Shown piece by piece: positions 1-9,800 of a stretch of 35,285 bases of DNA (position 1 is its first letter; every line of letters begins with the position of its first letter). The notes under the pieces were generated by a model. That model did not search any database. It saw nothing but the letters and a program-made list of their open reading frames with translations, and was not told where the DNA came from. The position numbers and the translations under genes are program-made. The stretch lies in NCBI GenBank assembly GCA_903888645.1, contig CAISUK010000353.1, forward strand, positions 1-35,285. The letters run 5' to 3'. The DNA comes from an uncultured Pseudomonadota bacterium (GTDB lineage: Bacteria > Pseudomonadota > Gammaproteobacteria > Burkholderiales > Rhodocyclaceae).

Positions 1-678
1 CAGATGCAGACCGACCCGGTCGGCACCCCACACCGAAATTGCGGCATCGACCGCCTCCAGCATCAGACGGGCACGATTTTCGATCGGACCGCCGTAAGAA
101 TCTTCGCGCTTGTTGGTGCCGTCTTCGAGGAACTGGTCGAGCAGATAGCCGTTGGCGCCATGCAGTTCGACGCCGTCGAAGCCGGCCTTTTTGGCATTTT
201 CAGCACCTTTTCGAAACGCAGCGACGATCACTGGAATCTCGCTCGTATCAAGGGCACGGGGCGTGACGTATTCGCGCTGCGGCCGCAGCAGCGCAACATG
301 ACCGAGCGGGGCAATGGCACTCGGCGCAACCGGTAAGTGACCATGCAAATGCTCAGGATGGGAAACGCGTCCGACATGCCACAACTGCATAAAAATTCTG
401 CCGCCACTGGCATGAACGGCACGGGTGACGAGTTTCCATCCCGCCACCTGTTCGTCGGACCAGATACCGGGGGTATCGGGATAACCCACACCCAGTGGAT
501 CGACCGAAGTCGCCTCGCTCAGGATCAGGCCGGCACTGGCCCGCTGCGCGTAATACTCGGCATTCAACGTGTTGGGGACGCGGCCGGCACTGGCCCGGGT
601 GCGGGTGAGCGGCGCCAGAATGACACGATTGGGGAGCCAAAGCTCACCAACCTGAAGGGGATCAAAAAGTGTGGTCAT
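1..678 (-). CDS. Old Yellow Enzyme family NADH:flavin oxidoreductase / alkene reductase (5' part, runs off window)
   Basis: This ORF is missing from the supplied track because it leaves the window at base 1. It begins at ATG 678-676 (MTTLFDPLQVGEL) and stays open for 226 codons to the edge. Visible family marks are LPNRVILAPLTRTRA near residues 17-31, the N-terminal strand of the FMN-binding TIM barrel, and HGANGYLLDQFL at about 173-184. In Old Yellow Enzymes the His and Asn of this last motif (here H173, N176) hydrogen-bond the substrate carbonyl or nitro group, and the following Tyr (Y178) is the proton donor. The family reduces activated C=C bonds or nitro-esters with NAD(P)H in the cytoplasm; NemA is one example. 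Roughly the C-terminal third is outside the window, so completeness cannot be judged. It points the same way as the downstream-oriented two-component genes but lies 356 bp from them, so it is probably a separate unit. Family confidence is high; the substrate is unknown. Confidence 0.92.
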   Translation of the reverse strand, partial: MTTLFDPLQVGELWLPNRVILAPLTRTRASAGRVPNTLNAEYYAQRASAGLILSEATSVDPLGVGYPDTPGIWSDEQVAGWKLVTRAVHASGGRIFMQLWHVGRVSHPEHLHGHLPVAPSAIAPLGHVALLRPQREYVTPRALDTSEIPVIVAAFRKGAENAKKAGFDGVELHGANGYLLDQFLEDGTNKREDSYGGPIENRARLMLEAVDAAISVWGADRVGLHL

Positions 679-1034
679 GGGGTTTGGCCTTGAAAGAAAA
701 TGTGACTGAAGCGTGAAACTCGCTTCAAGTTGAAGGAACTTGTTGGAGCGGCGTTGGAAATCCCAATTTTACGCAGTGCGGCAAGGGCAATCGGAAGCCT
801 GTGACTATAACGGCCTCGCTCAAATTCACAAAGAATGAGTTTTCATGGATATCCGGATTCTGCGATTGATATGACAAAGCTATTTTGCATCGCATGGCGT
901 AATCAACGGATCGGCTAACTGCATGGAAGGGCTCGATGTCAACCCCCGGCCATAACCGGACGCAGCAGCTGCAAAAAAGCGAAGGTGTTGAACGGCAGGA
1001 AAGTGGTCTGAAAACGGTCTCTCGGCTAATCGCT
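679..1034. other. Intergenic region upstream of the OYE gene; possible operator
   Basis: There is no convincing gene in these 356 bases. They hold the leader of the minus-strand oxidoreductase and the 3' flank of the response regulator. A 6-bp perfect inverted repeat, CAAGTT-5 nt-AACTTG (726-742), lies about 50 bp upstream of the oxidoreductase start, next to a second imperfect repeat (GAAGCG...CGCTTC, about 709-726). Such a position would suit a repressor operator of the kind that controls nemA-like genes, but this is only positional inference. No clear terminator follows the regulator stop. Confidence 0.3.
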
Positions 1035-1673
1035 TCAGCCCGGCAGTAGATTGTGATCCATGGCGTAGCGGACCAACGCTGTCAGATTGTCGAGATTCAT
1101 CTTGCGCAGCAGGCGCGTCTTGTGTGAGCTGATCGTTTTGGCGGAGAGCGATAGTTCTTCAGCGATCTGCGCGCCGCTCTTACCGCCGACGAGCATTTCG
1201 AAAACCTTGTATTCACGATTTGACAGTCGCGCATGCGGCGCCTTTTCGGCGCCTTTTCGGCTGAATTCCATCGCCAGGCGTTCGGCAATAATGGGACAAA
1301 TGTAACTGCCGCCGGCCGCGAGGCGGCGAACGGCGGCAACCAGGTGCTCGCCAGCATAGTCCTTGGTTATGTATCCCTGGCAGCCTGCATTTAGGGCCCG
1401 CGCCGCGTATTGCTCTTCGCGGTGCATGGTCAGTGCCAGTATTTTCAAGGTCGGCGCGATTCTGCGGATATTGCTGATCATCTCGATGCCGTCGCGTCCC
1501 GGCATCGTCAGGTCCAGCACAACCAGATCCAGCGCATGATCACGGATAGCCGCAAACACTTCGGCACAGTCGGCGGCTTGAGCGACGACTTCAAAGTCGA
1601 CCTCTTCACAGAGCAGCCAGACGACTCCCTGGCGGAACATCGGATGGTCGTCGGCTACGAGTAATCGGATCAT
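1035..1673 (-). CDS. NarL/FixJ-type response regulator with LuxR DNA-binding domain
   Basis: A 212-residue protein of typical NarL-family length. The receiver domain (about 1-120) has the acidic pair D8/D9, phospho-acceptor D54 in VVLDLTMPG, T82 and K104 (ITKDYAG), so all switch residues are present. A LuxR-type helix-turn-helix follows at about 148-210 (LSNREYKVFEMLVGGKS, then SAKTISSHKTRLLRKM). These proteins dimerise on phosphorylation and bind promoter DNA. Its start codon overlaps the stop of the upstream kinase gene in an ATGA arrangement, so the two are translationally coupled and are almost certainly partners. The pair is transcribed away from the multicopper oxidase cluster, which is the obvious candidate target. 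The target is inferred from position only. Confidence 0.95.
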   Translation of the reverse strand: MIRLLVADDHPMFRQGVVWLLCEEVDFEVVAQAADCAEVFAAIRDHALDLVVLDLTMPGRDGIEMISNIRRIAPTLKILALTMHREEQYAARALNAGCQGYITKDYAGEHLVAAVRRLAAGGSYICPIIAERLAMEFSRKGAEKAPHARLSNREYKVFEMLVGGKSGAQIAEELSLSAKTISSHKTRLLRKMNLDNLTALVRYAMDHNLLPG

Positions 1674-3040
1674 TTCTGGACATCAATGGACGTTACGCCG
1701 GCGGTTGTCTGTGCCGGCGGAACTACGGGCAAAATCATCTTGATCGTGGTTCCCTGGTTCGGGCGGCTCTCTATGTCCAACTGCCCACCAAGGGCTTTCG
1801 CGCGCTGGCGCAACCCGAGCAACCCGCAGCGGCCGCGCTCTTCGGAATCGGCGGCCAGACCAAGGCCGTCATCAACGATGCAAAGACCGAGCGCACGTCC
1901 TGTGTGCCGGACGGTGATAAGGACTTTCTTCGCCGCAGCATGGCGAGTGATGTTGGTCAGACACTCCTGAACGCTGCGAAATACTGTTGTAGCAACGGCT
2001 TCAGCGCATTCGTCGACGGTTGGGTCGACTGTCGCTTCGCATGAAATGCCGGTTCGCTCGCTAAATTCGTCGGCCAGCCATTCGATTGCCTCGGCTAGGG
2101 GGCGCTCTTCGAGAATCAGTGGCCGCTTGGCGGCGACGATGCGGTGCGATTCGTCAAGGGTGTCGGCGATCAGAGTCTTCATGTGGCCCAGGCGGACTGC
2201 GCATTTCGCCGTGTCAGTTCCGATGCTGCGCTCCAGTGCCAGAATATCCAGCTTCAGCGCCGACAGGCTCTGCCCCAGCCCGTCATGCAACTCGCGGGCA
2301 ATCAACCGGCGTTCGTCTTCCCGAACGACTTGCAACTGATCGACCAGACCGCGCACCAGCATTCGAGCAGCGCCAGCCTGGTCCTGATCGGCGCAAGCTG
2401 TTGTCCGGCCGTCTGGGCGTGTCAACAGATATGCCATGTCCGCGGCCAGTTGTTTCAGCAAAGCCATGCACTCATGGTTAAGGAAGTAGGGTTCCCTGGA
2501 AAGGACTAGCAGGCGGCCGAGGGACTTGTCGCCACTTGCTACCGGCAGCGATGCCATTGCTGCGTGTCCCGCTGCCAAGACTTCCTGCAGCCATGGGTGA
2601 TCGGCTGTTTCCCTGCGCAGATCGTTGAATACCACGACATCAAGGCCATGCCCGCCAGCCTCGACAATCTCCGCGATGTGGCGGGAGACTTCCGCCGAAA
2701 AACAGCCCGGCCCCACTTGTCCGCAATAACACATGGCCTTGTTCGCGCAGCCGGTGTTCCCTGCCTGCAACGAAACAGACATGGCCGAGAATAGTCTGGA
2801 TTCGGCTGCCAAACGTGCAATGGATTCGAATAACTCGGCGTGACTGCCGGCGCGGATCATCGCCGCGTTGATGCGGCCAAACACGCGGTGAAGGCGAACC
2901 AGGCTGGCCATCTGGGGTTCGTGGTGCCGCTGGCTGTCCGCCTCATATACGCGCCGCCCCTTGCTGGTCGTGCCAACAAGCGTCAAAGCCGGGGCTTGGC
3001 GCTCGCTAAGGTGAATCAGCTGCTGCTCGGATACTCCCAA
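1670..3040 (-). CDS. Soluble GAF-domain sensor histidine kinase (NarX/NreB-like HisKA_3 type)
   Basis: A 456-residue kinase with no membrane segment, so it senses a cytoplasmic signal. A GAF-like region spans about 65-205. The HisKA_3 dimerisation helix follows, with phospho-acceptor H252 in RELHDGLGQSLSALKLD, then a HATPase_c domain with an N-box (ECLTNITRHAAAK), DDGLGL and a glycine-rich lid near GLLGLRQRAKALGG. The start is TTG at 3040, supported by AGGAG six bases upstream and by the lack of a better ATG. The GAF region carries a cysteine cluster, C98-X5-C104-X-C106-X6-C113, which could bind a metal or Fe-S cluster or act as a thiol switch. NreB also senses through cysteines, but its spacing is different. 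The gene overlaps the regulator gene by 4 bp. The signal is unknown; oxygen, redox state or a metal are the reasonable guesses. Confidence 0.93.
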   Translation of the reverse strand: MGVSEQQLIHLSERQAPALTLVGTTSKGRRVYEADSQRHHEPQMASLVRLHRVFGRINAAMIRAGSHAELFESIARLAAESRLFSAMSVSLQAGNTGCANKAMCYCGQVGPGCFSAEVSRHIAEIVEAGGHGLDVVVFNDLRRETADHPWLQEVLAAGHAAMASLPVASGDKSLGRLLVLSREPYFLNHECMALLKQLAADMAYLLTRPDGRTTACADQDQAGAARMLVRGLVDQLQVVREDERRLIARELHDGLGQSLSALKLDILALERSIGTDTAKCAVRLGHMKTLIADTLDESHRIVAAKRPLILEERPLAEAIEWLADEFSERTGISCEATVDPTVDECAEAVATTVFRSVQECLTNITRHAAAKKVLITVRHTGRALGLCIVDDGLGLAADSEERGRCGLLGLRQRAKALGGQLDIESRPNQGTTIKMILPVVPPAQTTAGVTSIDVQK

Positions 3041-3439
3041 GGGCTACTCCTGAAGACAATTTGGTTGGCTTGCGGCGCAAGTCAACAGCTTGGCGAGGTC
3101 GGGCCCGATCAAATCGACTTCGACATTCGCACGATGAACTAAGAGTATTCGACTATCGGATTTTTTATCGGAATTAGTCGAGTTTTACCCCAGTCTTGAA
3201 TGATGATTAAGCGAAATTCGCGGCGAATTGTGCCAAATGTCACGCAATTCAAGCATGCACGGCAATGTCCCTATCCATGACATTGGCAATTAGACGTCAT
3301 CTACCGCGGAGGATTTCGTCTTGCGGATTTTTCCTACAAGAAATTCCGCCGAATCCCGTGCCCAATTCAGCCATTGGCGACTTACGGAGACGCTGATCAA
3401 TGGTCATGATGTGCCACGTTCGGAACAGAGGAGGTCACC
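3041..3439. promoter_or_regulatory. Divergent control region between the two-component system and the copper-protein cluster
   Basis: These 399 bases separate the minus-strand kinase from the plus-strand oxidase cluster and must hold both promoters. Two inverted repeats stand out. TCGACTA (3149-3155) pairs with TAGTCGA (3175-3181) around a tandem ATCGGA-TTTTTT-ATCGGA. CAATGTC (3263-3269) pairs with GACATTG (3279-3285) over a 9-bp spacer, with an extra AATGTC copy near 3236. Symmetric sites of this size are typical for dimeric regulators, so the adjacent response regulator is a natural candidate. No confident -35/-10 pair could be assigned. The small ORFs in this stretch look like shadows. Confidence 0.55.
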
Positions 3440-5167
3440 ATGGCACCAGACAATCGGCAACAGGGGAATCGGCGCGGTCTTTTCGGACTATTTTTTGCGC
3501 TTACAGTCGCGGCATCCCTTCCCGCGATGGCGCAATCGTTCCGCGTGCAGTGTCCTGCTGGAACGGCGCTGCACCCTGCCATACCGGCCAATGATGGCAG
3601 CGTGGCGGTTGCGGACCGGGCGAAATACGCTACTGTCACTGCGCCGCTGCCCAGGACGGATGGCCTGCTCAACCCAACGCCGGCTATGGCCAACCCCGGG
3701 ATCAAGTGCCAGCAGTTGTCCGGCGGTGACGGCTTCGCCTCGATGGGCGACGGAACCCAGACTTACCTGTTCTCCTTCGGTCCGTTGTCTGGTCTCGGAA
3801 ATATCGTCAAGGGCCTGCCCGGAACGACGACAGCATCGGAGTTCCTCAAGAGCAACCTCGATAGCGCGAACGGGCCGCTCAGCACAGACGGAGTTTTGGC
3901 CGCAGTAAAGATCGGCGCTCCCGATAGTTTGAGTTATTCGTTCAACGGTGCCATCGGCTTGGTGCCGGACGTCCAGGCGGCTACCGTGCAAGACCCGACC
4001 ACCGGCCTCAATACGGCTCCCCTCGGTACCGAACTCACGGGCCACGTCGATCCGCGCCTGATCATGGATGTCGGCGTCATGAACGGCAACATTCCGGCGC
4101 CGATGATCGCCATCGACGAAGGTGATGAGCTCTTCCTGACGCTGACCAACGTTGGCATGATCATGCGTCCCGACCTGTTCGAGCAACACACCGTGCACTT
4201 CCACGGCTATCCGAACGCCTCGGCCTTCTACGACGGCGTGCCCGACGCCTCGGTGGCCATCAGCATCGGCGGCAGCTTTACCTACTATTACCTGGCGCCC
4301 GAAGCCGGGACCTACATGTGGCACTGCCACATTTCACCGCCCGAGCATTTGCAAATGGGCATGGTCGGGCAGTTGTACGTACGGCCCAGGCAGAACTCTG
4401 TCGCCTCCGGCAGCACGCTTTACGCGGCACTTAGCACCGCCAACCTGCCTGCGAATCTTGTGACCAAGTGCGGCGCCAACGACATTTTCTGTTCGACGCA
4501 AACGCCGCCGGCAAACACTGCAGCAGCCGACGGTCATCTGTACGCCTACAACGACGGCGACGGCACGACGGCCTATGACGTCGAGTACCCGATCCAGTTG
4601 ATGGGCTTTGATCCGAATTTCCACTTCGTCGGAATGACCTTCAACCCCGAATCCTTTGCCGACAACAAGGACAAGTTCTTCCTGGTCAATGGCCGCAGCT
4701 ACCCGGATACCATCAATCCGGCTCCGCTGAGCACGCAGGCGACCGACGGAACGGCGCACTTCTCCCAGCCCCTGCCGACGATCGTCAATATTCCCTGCCT
4801 CAGTCCGGCGAACGGTGTCTGCAGCGACGGCAAAGCACTGCTGCGGATCTCCGACCTCAACGTTACCGAGTACCACACCTTTGCCTCGCTGGGAATTCCG
4901 ATGCATGTGGTCGGTTACAACGCCCGCCTGCTGCGCGACGTCGACGGCAACAACACCGACTACAAAACGAACTCCGTCCACCTCGCCGGCGGCGAGTCGG
5001 CTGACGTAATCCTCGAAGCGGCCGGCGCCAGGCCCGGTCAGAAGTTCTATCTCTACGCGGCCGAACTCGATCACCTGTCGAACGACGCGGAGAACTTCGG
5101 CGGCATGATGACCGAGGTAAATATCTGTAGCGCCGGCGTCAACCCGACGACCAAGCTGTGCTTGTAA
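3440..5167 (+). CDS. Exported multicopper oxidase-like protein A (N-terminal copper sites intact)
   Basis: A 575-residue protein starting at ATG 3440 after a strong AGGAGG ribosome site. It has a Sec signal peptide (RRGLFGLFFALTVAASLPAMA, cleavage near residue 32). A cupredoxin domain at about 200-320 carries H250-T-V-H253-F-H255-G and W294-H-C-H-I-S-P-P-E-H303-L-Q-M-G-M308. The second motif matches the canonical type 1/type 3 copper signature HCHxxxHxxxxM with two extra residues between Cys296 and His303. A second cupredoxin-like region near the C-terminus (about 480-570) keeps the fold pattern (IPMHVVGYNARLL, NFGGMMTEV) but lacks a clear HxH set. Multicopper oxidases oxidise metals or organics and reduce O2. 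Here one domain seems catalytic or electron-transferring and the other structural. It is first of nine closely spaced genes; the next start follows 11 bases after this stop. The substrate is unknown. Confidence 0.88.
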   Translation: MAPDNRQQGNRRGLFGLFFALTVAASLPAMAQSFRVQCPAGTALHPAIPANDGSVAVADRAKYATVTAPLPRTDGLLNPTPAMANPGIKCQQLSGGDGFASMGDGTQTYLFSFGPLSGLGNIVKGLPGTTTASEFLKSNLDSANGPLSTDGVLAAVKIGAPDSLSYSFNGAIGLVPDVQAATVQDPTTGLNTAPLGTELTGHVDPRLIMDVGVMNGNIPAPMIAIDEGDELFLTLTNVGMIMRPDLFEQHTVHFHGYPNASAFYDGVPDASVAISIGGSFTYYYLAPEAGTYMWHCHISPPEHLQMGMVGQLYVRPRQNSVASGSTLYAALSTANLPANLVTKCGANDIFCSTQTPPANTAAADGHLYAYNDGDGTTAYDVEYPIQLMGFDPNFHFVGMTFNPESFADNKDKFFLVNGRSYPDTINPAPLSTQATDGTAHFSQPLPTIVNIPCLSPANGVCSDGKALLRISDLNVTEYHTFASLGIPMHVVGYNARLLRDVDGNNTDYKTNSVHLAGGESADVILEAAGARPGQKFYLYAAELDHLSNDAENFGGMMTEVNICSAGVNPTTKLCL

Positions 5168-5178
5168 GGAGAACAGGG

Positions 5179-6786
5179 ATGAAAACCAATCAATCGCTCA
5201 AGTCGATCCTGCGGGCCGTGAATGTCGCAACGGTCTTCGTCGCGGCGACCTTCCTGTCACCGTCGACGCAGGCCGCTGCCCCGGGGATCACCGGGCCGAG
5301 CTTCGATCTGGTGGCGGTGGCGGGCAATATCAGCCAACCCGACGGCGCCACGATCTACTCCTGGGGCTATGGCTGCAACAGCGCGCCAGGCGGCTTCGCG
5401 CCTGCCGCCATCACCACTGCCACCTGCCCGTCAGGACAAATGCAGTTGCCCGGCCCCACTTTGATCGTCCACAAAGGCGACCAAGTCACGGTCACGCTAC
5501 ACAACAACCTCCCCGGTGCCGCTGGCAACACTTCAGTCCTGTTTCCCGGATTCAAGGTGACGGCGACTGGCGGCTCGCCTGGCCTGCTGACCCAAGAAGC
5601 CTCCAATATCAATGCGGTGACCTACACCTTCGTTGCCGATAGCGAAGGCACTCACTCCTACTACAGCGGTACCCAGGGAGACCTGCAGGTGGAAATGGGG
5701 CTGTTCGGGGCGCTGATCGTGCTGCCGAACTCGACGATCAACTCGCCGGCCTGTGCTAATACCCCGGTGAGCGCCGCGCAGCCGATCAATCGCGGTTCGG
5801 GGGTTCCTGGCGACTTCCGGCTGCCGGCGACCAACGGCGTCCACGCCGCCTACGACCAGGCGTCGTCCTGTTATGACCGCGAATACCTGATCCAGACCTC
5901 CGAGATCGATCCGCGTATCCATGAACAGGCCGCCGCGCAGGCCGGCATCGCTTGTACCTTACAGACCGGCTGCATGACGGTCGAGACCGAGCCCTACCAT
6001 GCGGCCTACTTCCTGATCAACGGCCGCTCGTTCCCGGATGACCTGGACCCCAATTACGCGCCGCAGTATCCGAACCAACCCTACAACGCCAACCCGCACC
6101 TGCATCCGGGCGAAGTCACGCTGGTACGGATTGTCGGCCAGGGCCGCATGCAGCATCCCTTCCACGAACATGCCAACCACCTGCGCATCCTGGCGCGGGA
6201 CGGTCAGATGCTGCTGAACAGCGCTTCCCACCTGTCAGGACCGCTGCTATTCACGACGACCACCAGCCCTGGCCAGACCATCGACGGCTTGTTCGAGTGG
6301 ACCGGCAAGAACCTCAACTGGGACGTCTACGGTCATGGCAATGGCATCGCCATGTCGGGTGGTGATGTCGATATTACCGATCCTGCGAAGCAATGCGACA
6401 CCAACGGCTATTTCACGTCGAATCCGGCAGCGAACAACTTCTTCGAATGGTGCGGAGATCACAAGAGGCCGCTCGAATTCAAACCCTTCGGCAGCGTTGG
6501 CAGCGGCGGTCCGGTGACATTGCCGGATCCAAACATCCTGGTGAACGGCGCCTGGTACGGCGGCAGTCCCTATCTGGGGCCGGATGCGACGGGACGCTCC
6601 GTCGGCCCGACACCGATACCGCCCTTTGGCACGGTCGCGAACAGTCCGAGTAGCGAGGCGGGTTTCGCTTTCATGTGGCATTCCCACAACGAACGCGAAA
6701 TCACCACAAACAACATCTTCCCGGGCGGGTTGATGACGATGATGCTGGTCGACCCTTGGGTCTTCCTGATCAACGAAGCGAATTAA
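5179..6786 (+). CDS. Exported multicopper oxidase-like protein B (C-terminal copper motifs only)
   Basis: The ORF track begins at 5158, but the better start is ATG 5179 (MKTNQSLKSILRAVN), with AAGGAG seven bases upstream and a signal peptide ending near TQAAA. This gives 535 residues. The first cupredoxin-like domain has the fold landmarks (GPTLIVHKGDQVTVTLHNNL; MGLFGALIVLP), but the expected HxHG is replaced by VLFPG and only THSYYSGTQ remains at the second site. The C-terminal part has H326-P-F-H329-E-H331-A-N-H334, matching the HPxHxH copper motif, and W500-H-S-H503-N-E-R-E, where a Ser sits at the position of the type 1 Cys. So it could supply type 2/type 3 ligands but not a normal type 1 site. 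It follows protein A by 11 bases and precedes the giant gene by 16 bases. Together with A it nearly reconstitutes one standard copper set. Confidence 0.87.
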   Translation: MKTNQSLKSILRAVNVATVFVAATFLSPSTQAAAPGITGPSFDLVAVAGNISQPDGATIYSWGYGCNSAPGGFAPAAITTATCPSGQMQLPGPTLIVHKGDQVTVTLHNNLPGAAGNTSVLFPGFKVTATGGSPGLLTQEASNINAVTYTFVADSEGTHSYYSGTQGDLQVEMGLFGALIVLPNSTINSPACANTPVSAAQPINRGSGVPGDFRLPATNGVHAAYDQASSCYDREYLIQTSEIDPRIHEQAAAQAGIACTLQTGCMTVETEPYHAAYFLINGRSFPDDLDPNYAPQYPNQPYNANPHLHPGEVTLVRIVGQGRMQHPFHEHANHLRILARDGQMLLNSASHLSGPLLFTTTTSPGQTIDGLFEWTGKNLNWDVYGHGNGIAMSGGDVDITDPAKQCDTNGYFTSNPAANNFFEWCGDHKRPLEFKPFGSVGSGGPVTLPDPNILVNGAWYGGSPYLGPDATGRSVGPTPIPPFGTVANSPSSEAGFAFMWHSHNEREITTNNIFPGGLMTMMLVDPWVFLINEAN

Positions 6787-6802
6787 GGCAAGGAGTTCAC
6801 AA

Positions 6803-9800
6803 ATGACTTCCAAGAAAACCATGTTTGGCCTGATGCGTGCCGGTCTGGCTGCATGCAGTCTTCTCCTTGCCTCAGGTGCGGTGCAGGCGCAGAGCGCGGT
6901 CACGCTGACCGCGGCGCCGACCACCGCCAATCTGCCCGATGGACAGAGCGTGCCGATGTGGGGCTATATCTGCGGCGATTCCCTTGCGACGCCGGTGGCC
7001 TCGACAAATGCGACATGCACCTCGATGAATGGGGTGGGGCAGACCGGAAAGTCCTGGCAGCCGCCCTTGATAAGGGTTCAGGCTGGAACATCCGGGTTTG
7101 CATCTTTGACGATCACGCTGAACAACCAGTTGAGCTTTGCCGGCGTTGCCGTGCCGACGTCGATCGTCATCGACGGTCAGGCCGGTGGCGGCCTTGGCGA
7201 TTCATCGGCACGCATGCCGAGCCCGGCACACGCGCCTTACGGAACGACCTGGCCGGGAACGCTCGGCACCACCGGCCCGAACGACCCGGTTTTCACGCCG
7301 CCAGACCAGGGCCAAGGGCGCGTCCGCTCGTTCGCCACCGAGGTCGCGGTTGGGGCCACCACAAACAATGCTCTCACCTGGAACAAAATGCGTCCGGGTA
7401 CCTACCTGATTCATTCCGGCACCGAGCCGTCGATCCAGCATCCCATGGGCCTTTACGGCGTGCTGGTGGTCACCGAAACGACGGCGACCAGCGCCTACGG
7501 AACGGCTTACGATGCCGATGTTCCTTTGTTGTTCAGCGAGATCGATCCGGTCCAGAACAATGCGGTGACCGCGGCAGTAGGGACGACCGGGTTCAGCGAG
7601 ACCGACACTTGGGTCGGGCCGGGCGCTGCCTGCAAGAATGGTGCGGCCGCCTGCTATCCGCCGGCCGTCAACTATTCGCCGCGCTACTACCTGATCAACG
7701 GCACCTCCTTCGACCGCACCAATGTGACCGGGTCGACCCTCGTGGTGCCCGCTCCCGGCGTTAGCGGCAACGTGCTGCTGCGCATCGTCAACGCCGGCCA
7801 GCGCATGCATGCCCCGGCAGTCGTCGGCGCCAACATGACGTTGCTGGCCGAGGATGGCAACAAGGTTTCCGGTGGTACGCGCATCCAGGCCTCGGTTCCG
7901 ATGCCACCGGGCAAGACCTTCGATGTCGCGATTAAGCCCACCCAGATTGCGGCGGGTATCTATGATGCGGCGACGCTGCCCGTCTATGACCGCCAGCTCA
8001 GCCTGTCGACCAACAACCAGCGTGATGGAGGGATGCAGGCCTACATCGCGCTGAATGGCGGTGCCCCCTCAGGTGCCGGGTCCGCCGCCTCGGCGGTGGT
8101 CCTCAGCGCGGCCGACAAGACCTACTATTGCGTTGCCGGCACGACCCTATCGATTACGGACGTGTCCAAGGGCGTACTCGGCGGCGCCGTTGGCGCCAGC
8201 GGGGCATCGCTCGGCGTGGTGTCGCTGGGTGCCGGCGACAACTTGGCCTTCAACCCCGACGGAACCTTTACCTACGCGCCTGCTGCGGGAACGGTTTGCG
8301 GCGGCAGCTTTGCCTACAACGTCAATGGAACGCAAGCCCATACCGCAACCATCGCACAATGTGACGCGAATTCCTCAGCCGCAAGTGGATGCAAACTCGC
8401 TGCGGTGCCTGTCGCCAATGCAGTCACGTTCAACAGCAACGTCGCGTCGCGCTACGCTTCACCGCCTCCCGGCCTGATCGCCAGCGTCACCAACCTCTCG
8501 GGCTTGACCCTCAAAGTCAACGCGCCGACCAACGTTGTTGGCGGAACCGTAACGCTGAACGCCGACGGCTCTTTCGTCACAACGCGGTCGTGCACCGCGC
8601 CTTGCAGCGTCACATTCGCCTACAGCGTCAGCAACGCGCAGAACGTTTCTTCGAATTCGGCCCCGGTTACCGTCAATTTCCCAACGGGCAGCGGTTTGGC
8701 CGTTGCAGTCAAAGACGGCCCAACGGGCCTTCCGGTCAGCGACTATCGCTGGATCATCGAGGAAGACCGCACCTTCTGGGTCGACCCCAAGTGCCAGGTC
8801 AATTCAGCGGATCCACTGGTCCGTCCGTCGACCTGCCCGCCGCTGCCGGTGGAAAGCCTGGGCTACAACTTCCATTCCGCGCAAATGCCCGTCGTCGCGC
8901 AGGGTTGCGTCGGCACCGTTTCATGCGAAGCGGGCCAGAAGCTGCAAGGTCAGGACGCTGTATGCGATGTCGGCAACGGCGCCTGCCGCACCGGCGCAAC
9001 GCAGAAGACCCCGGTCAACCTCGCCGACGTCCATCTCGATCCGAACAAGCGCTACTTTGTCTCCATCCTCCCGGGCGACGGAATCAACCCGACCATTTCC
9101 GGTTACACCGGTACGCCGCAGGGTTGCGGCGCTTACACCGGCGCAACTGGCCAATGGGCGCTCTATGACCCGGCCTCCGGCAGTGCCGGCAATTGCGGCC
9201 ACGAAATGGGCGGTACGCAAGTGGCGCCGGGCGCGACAGCTATCGCCATCAACCTGCAGCAAACACCGCTGCCGAGCGCCAAGATCGCCGTCTTCGTGTT
9301 CGAGGACGACAATCCTGTGAACGGCGAAAACGATGCCGGTGGCGGCGTCGACGTGATCGCCCCGAACGAGCCTGGCCTCGGTGGTTTCGAGATCAAGTTG
9401 TTCGACCAGGCCGGCCAGCTTGGCGACAACACCGGCCAGATCACCTATGACATGTTCAACCAGCCGGTGAGCAACTCCTTGGCAGGCTTCATCGATCCGC
9501 TGACCAATCTCGACGCCTGCCCGATCACCGCGCGCAAGGACGGAGTGGTCGGCATGGTACCGACTTGCCCGAAGTTCGAGGCGGACGGCAAGACGCCATC
9601 ACCGCTGGCCGGCCAAGCCGTGATCGCCAACCTCTACCCGGGTCTCTATGAAATCCAGGCCTACCCGGCGGCCGACCGCATCGCCAAGGGCGAACAATGG
9701 TTGCAGACGAATACCCTCGATGGCGGCAAGCCGCACGAGGCCTTCATCAAGCCCAATGAGCCCGGCTACTTCCAGGAATTCGGTCCTGGCGGCTTCCACG

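Noticed and set aside
726-742. CAAGTT/AACTTG repeat as a proven operator
   Set aside because: Six-base arms are short enough to occur by chance. It is noted in the intergenic entry but not claimed as a binding site.
3488-5074. Minus-strand ORFs (280 aa and 246 aa) opposite oxidase A
   Set aside because: They are antisense to a gene with a signal peptide and copper motifs, and have no recognisable domain or ribosome site.
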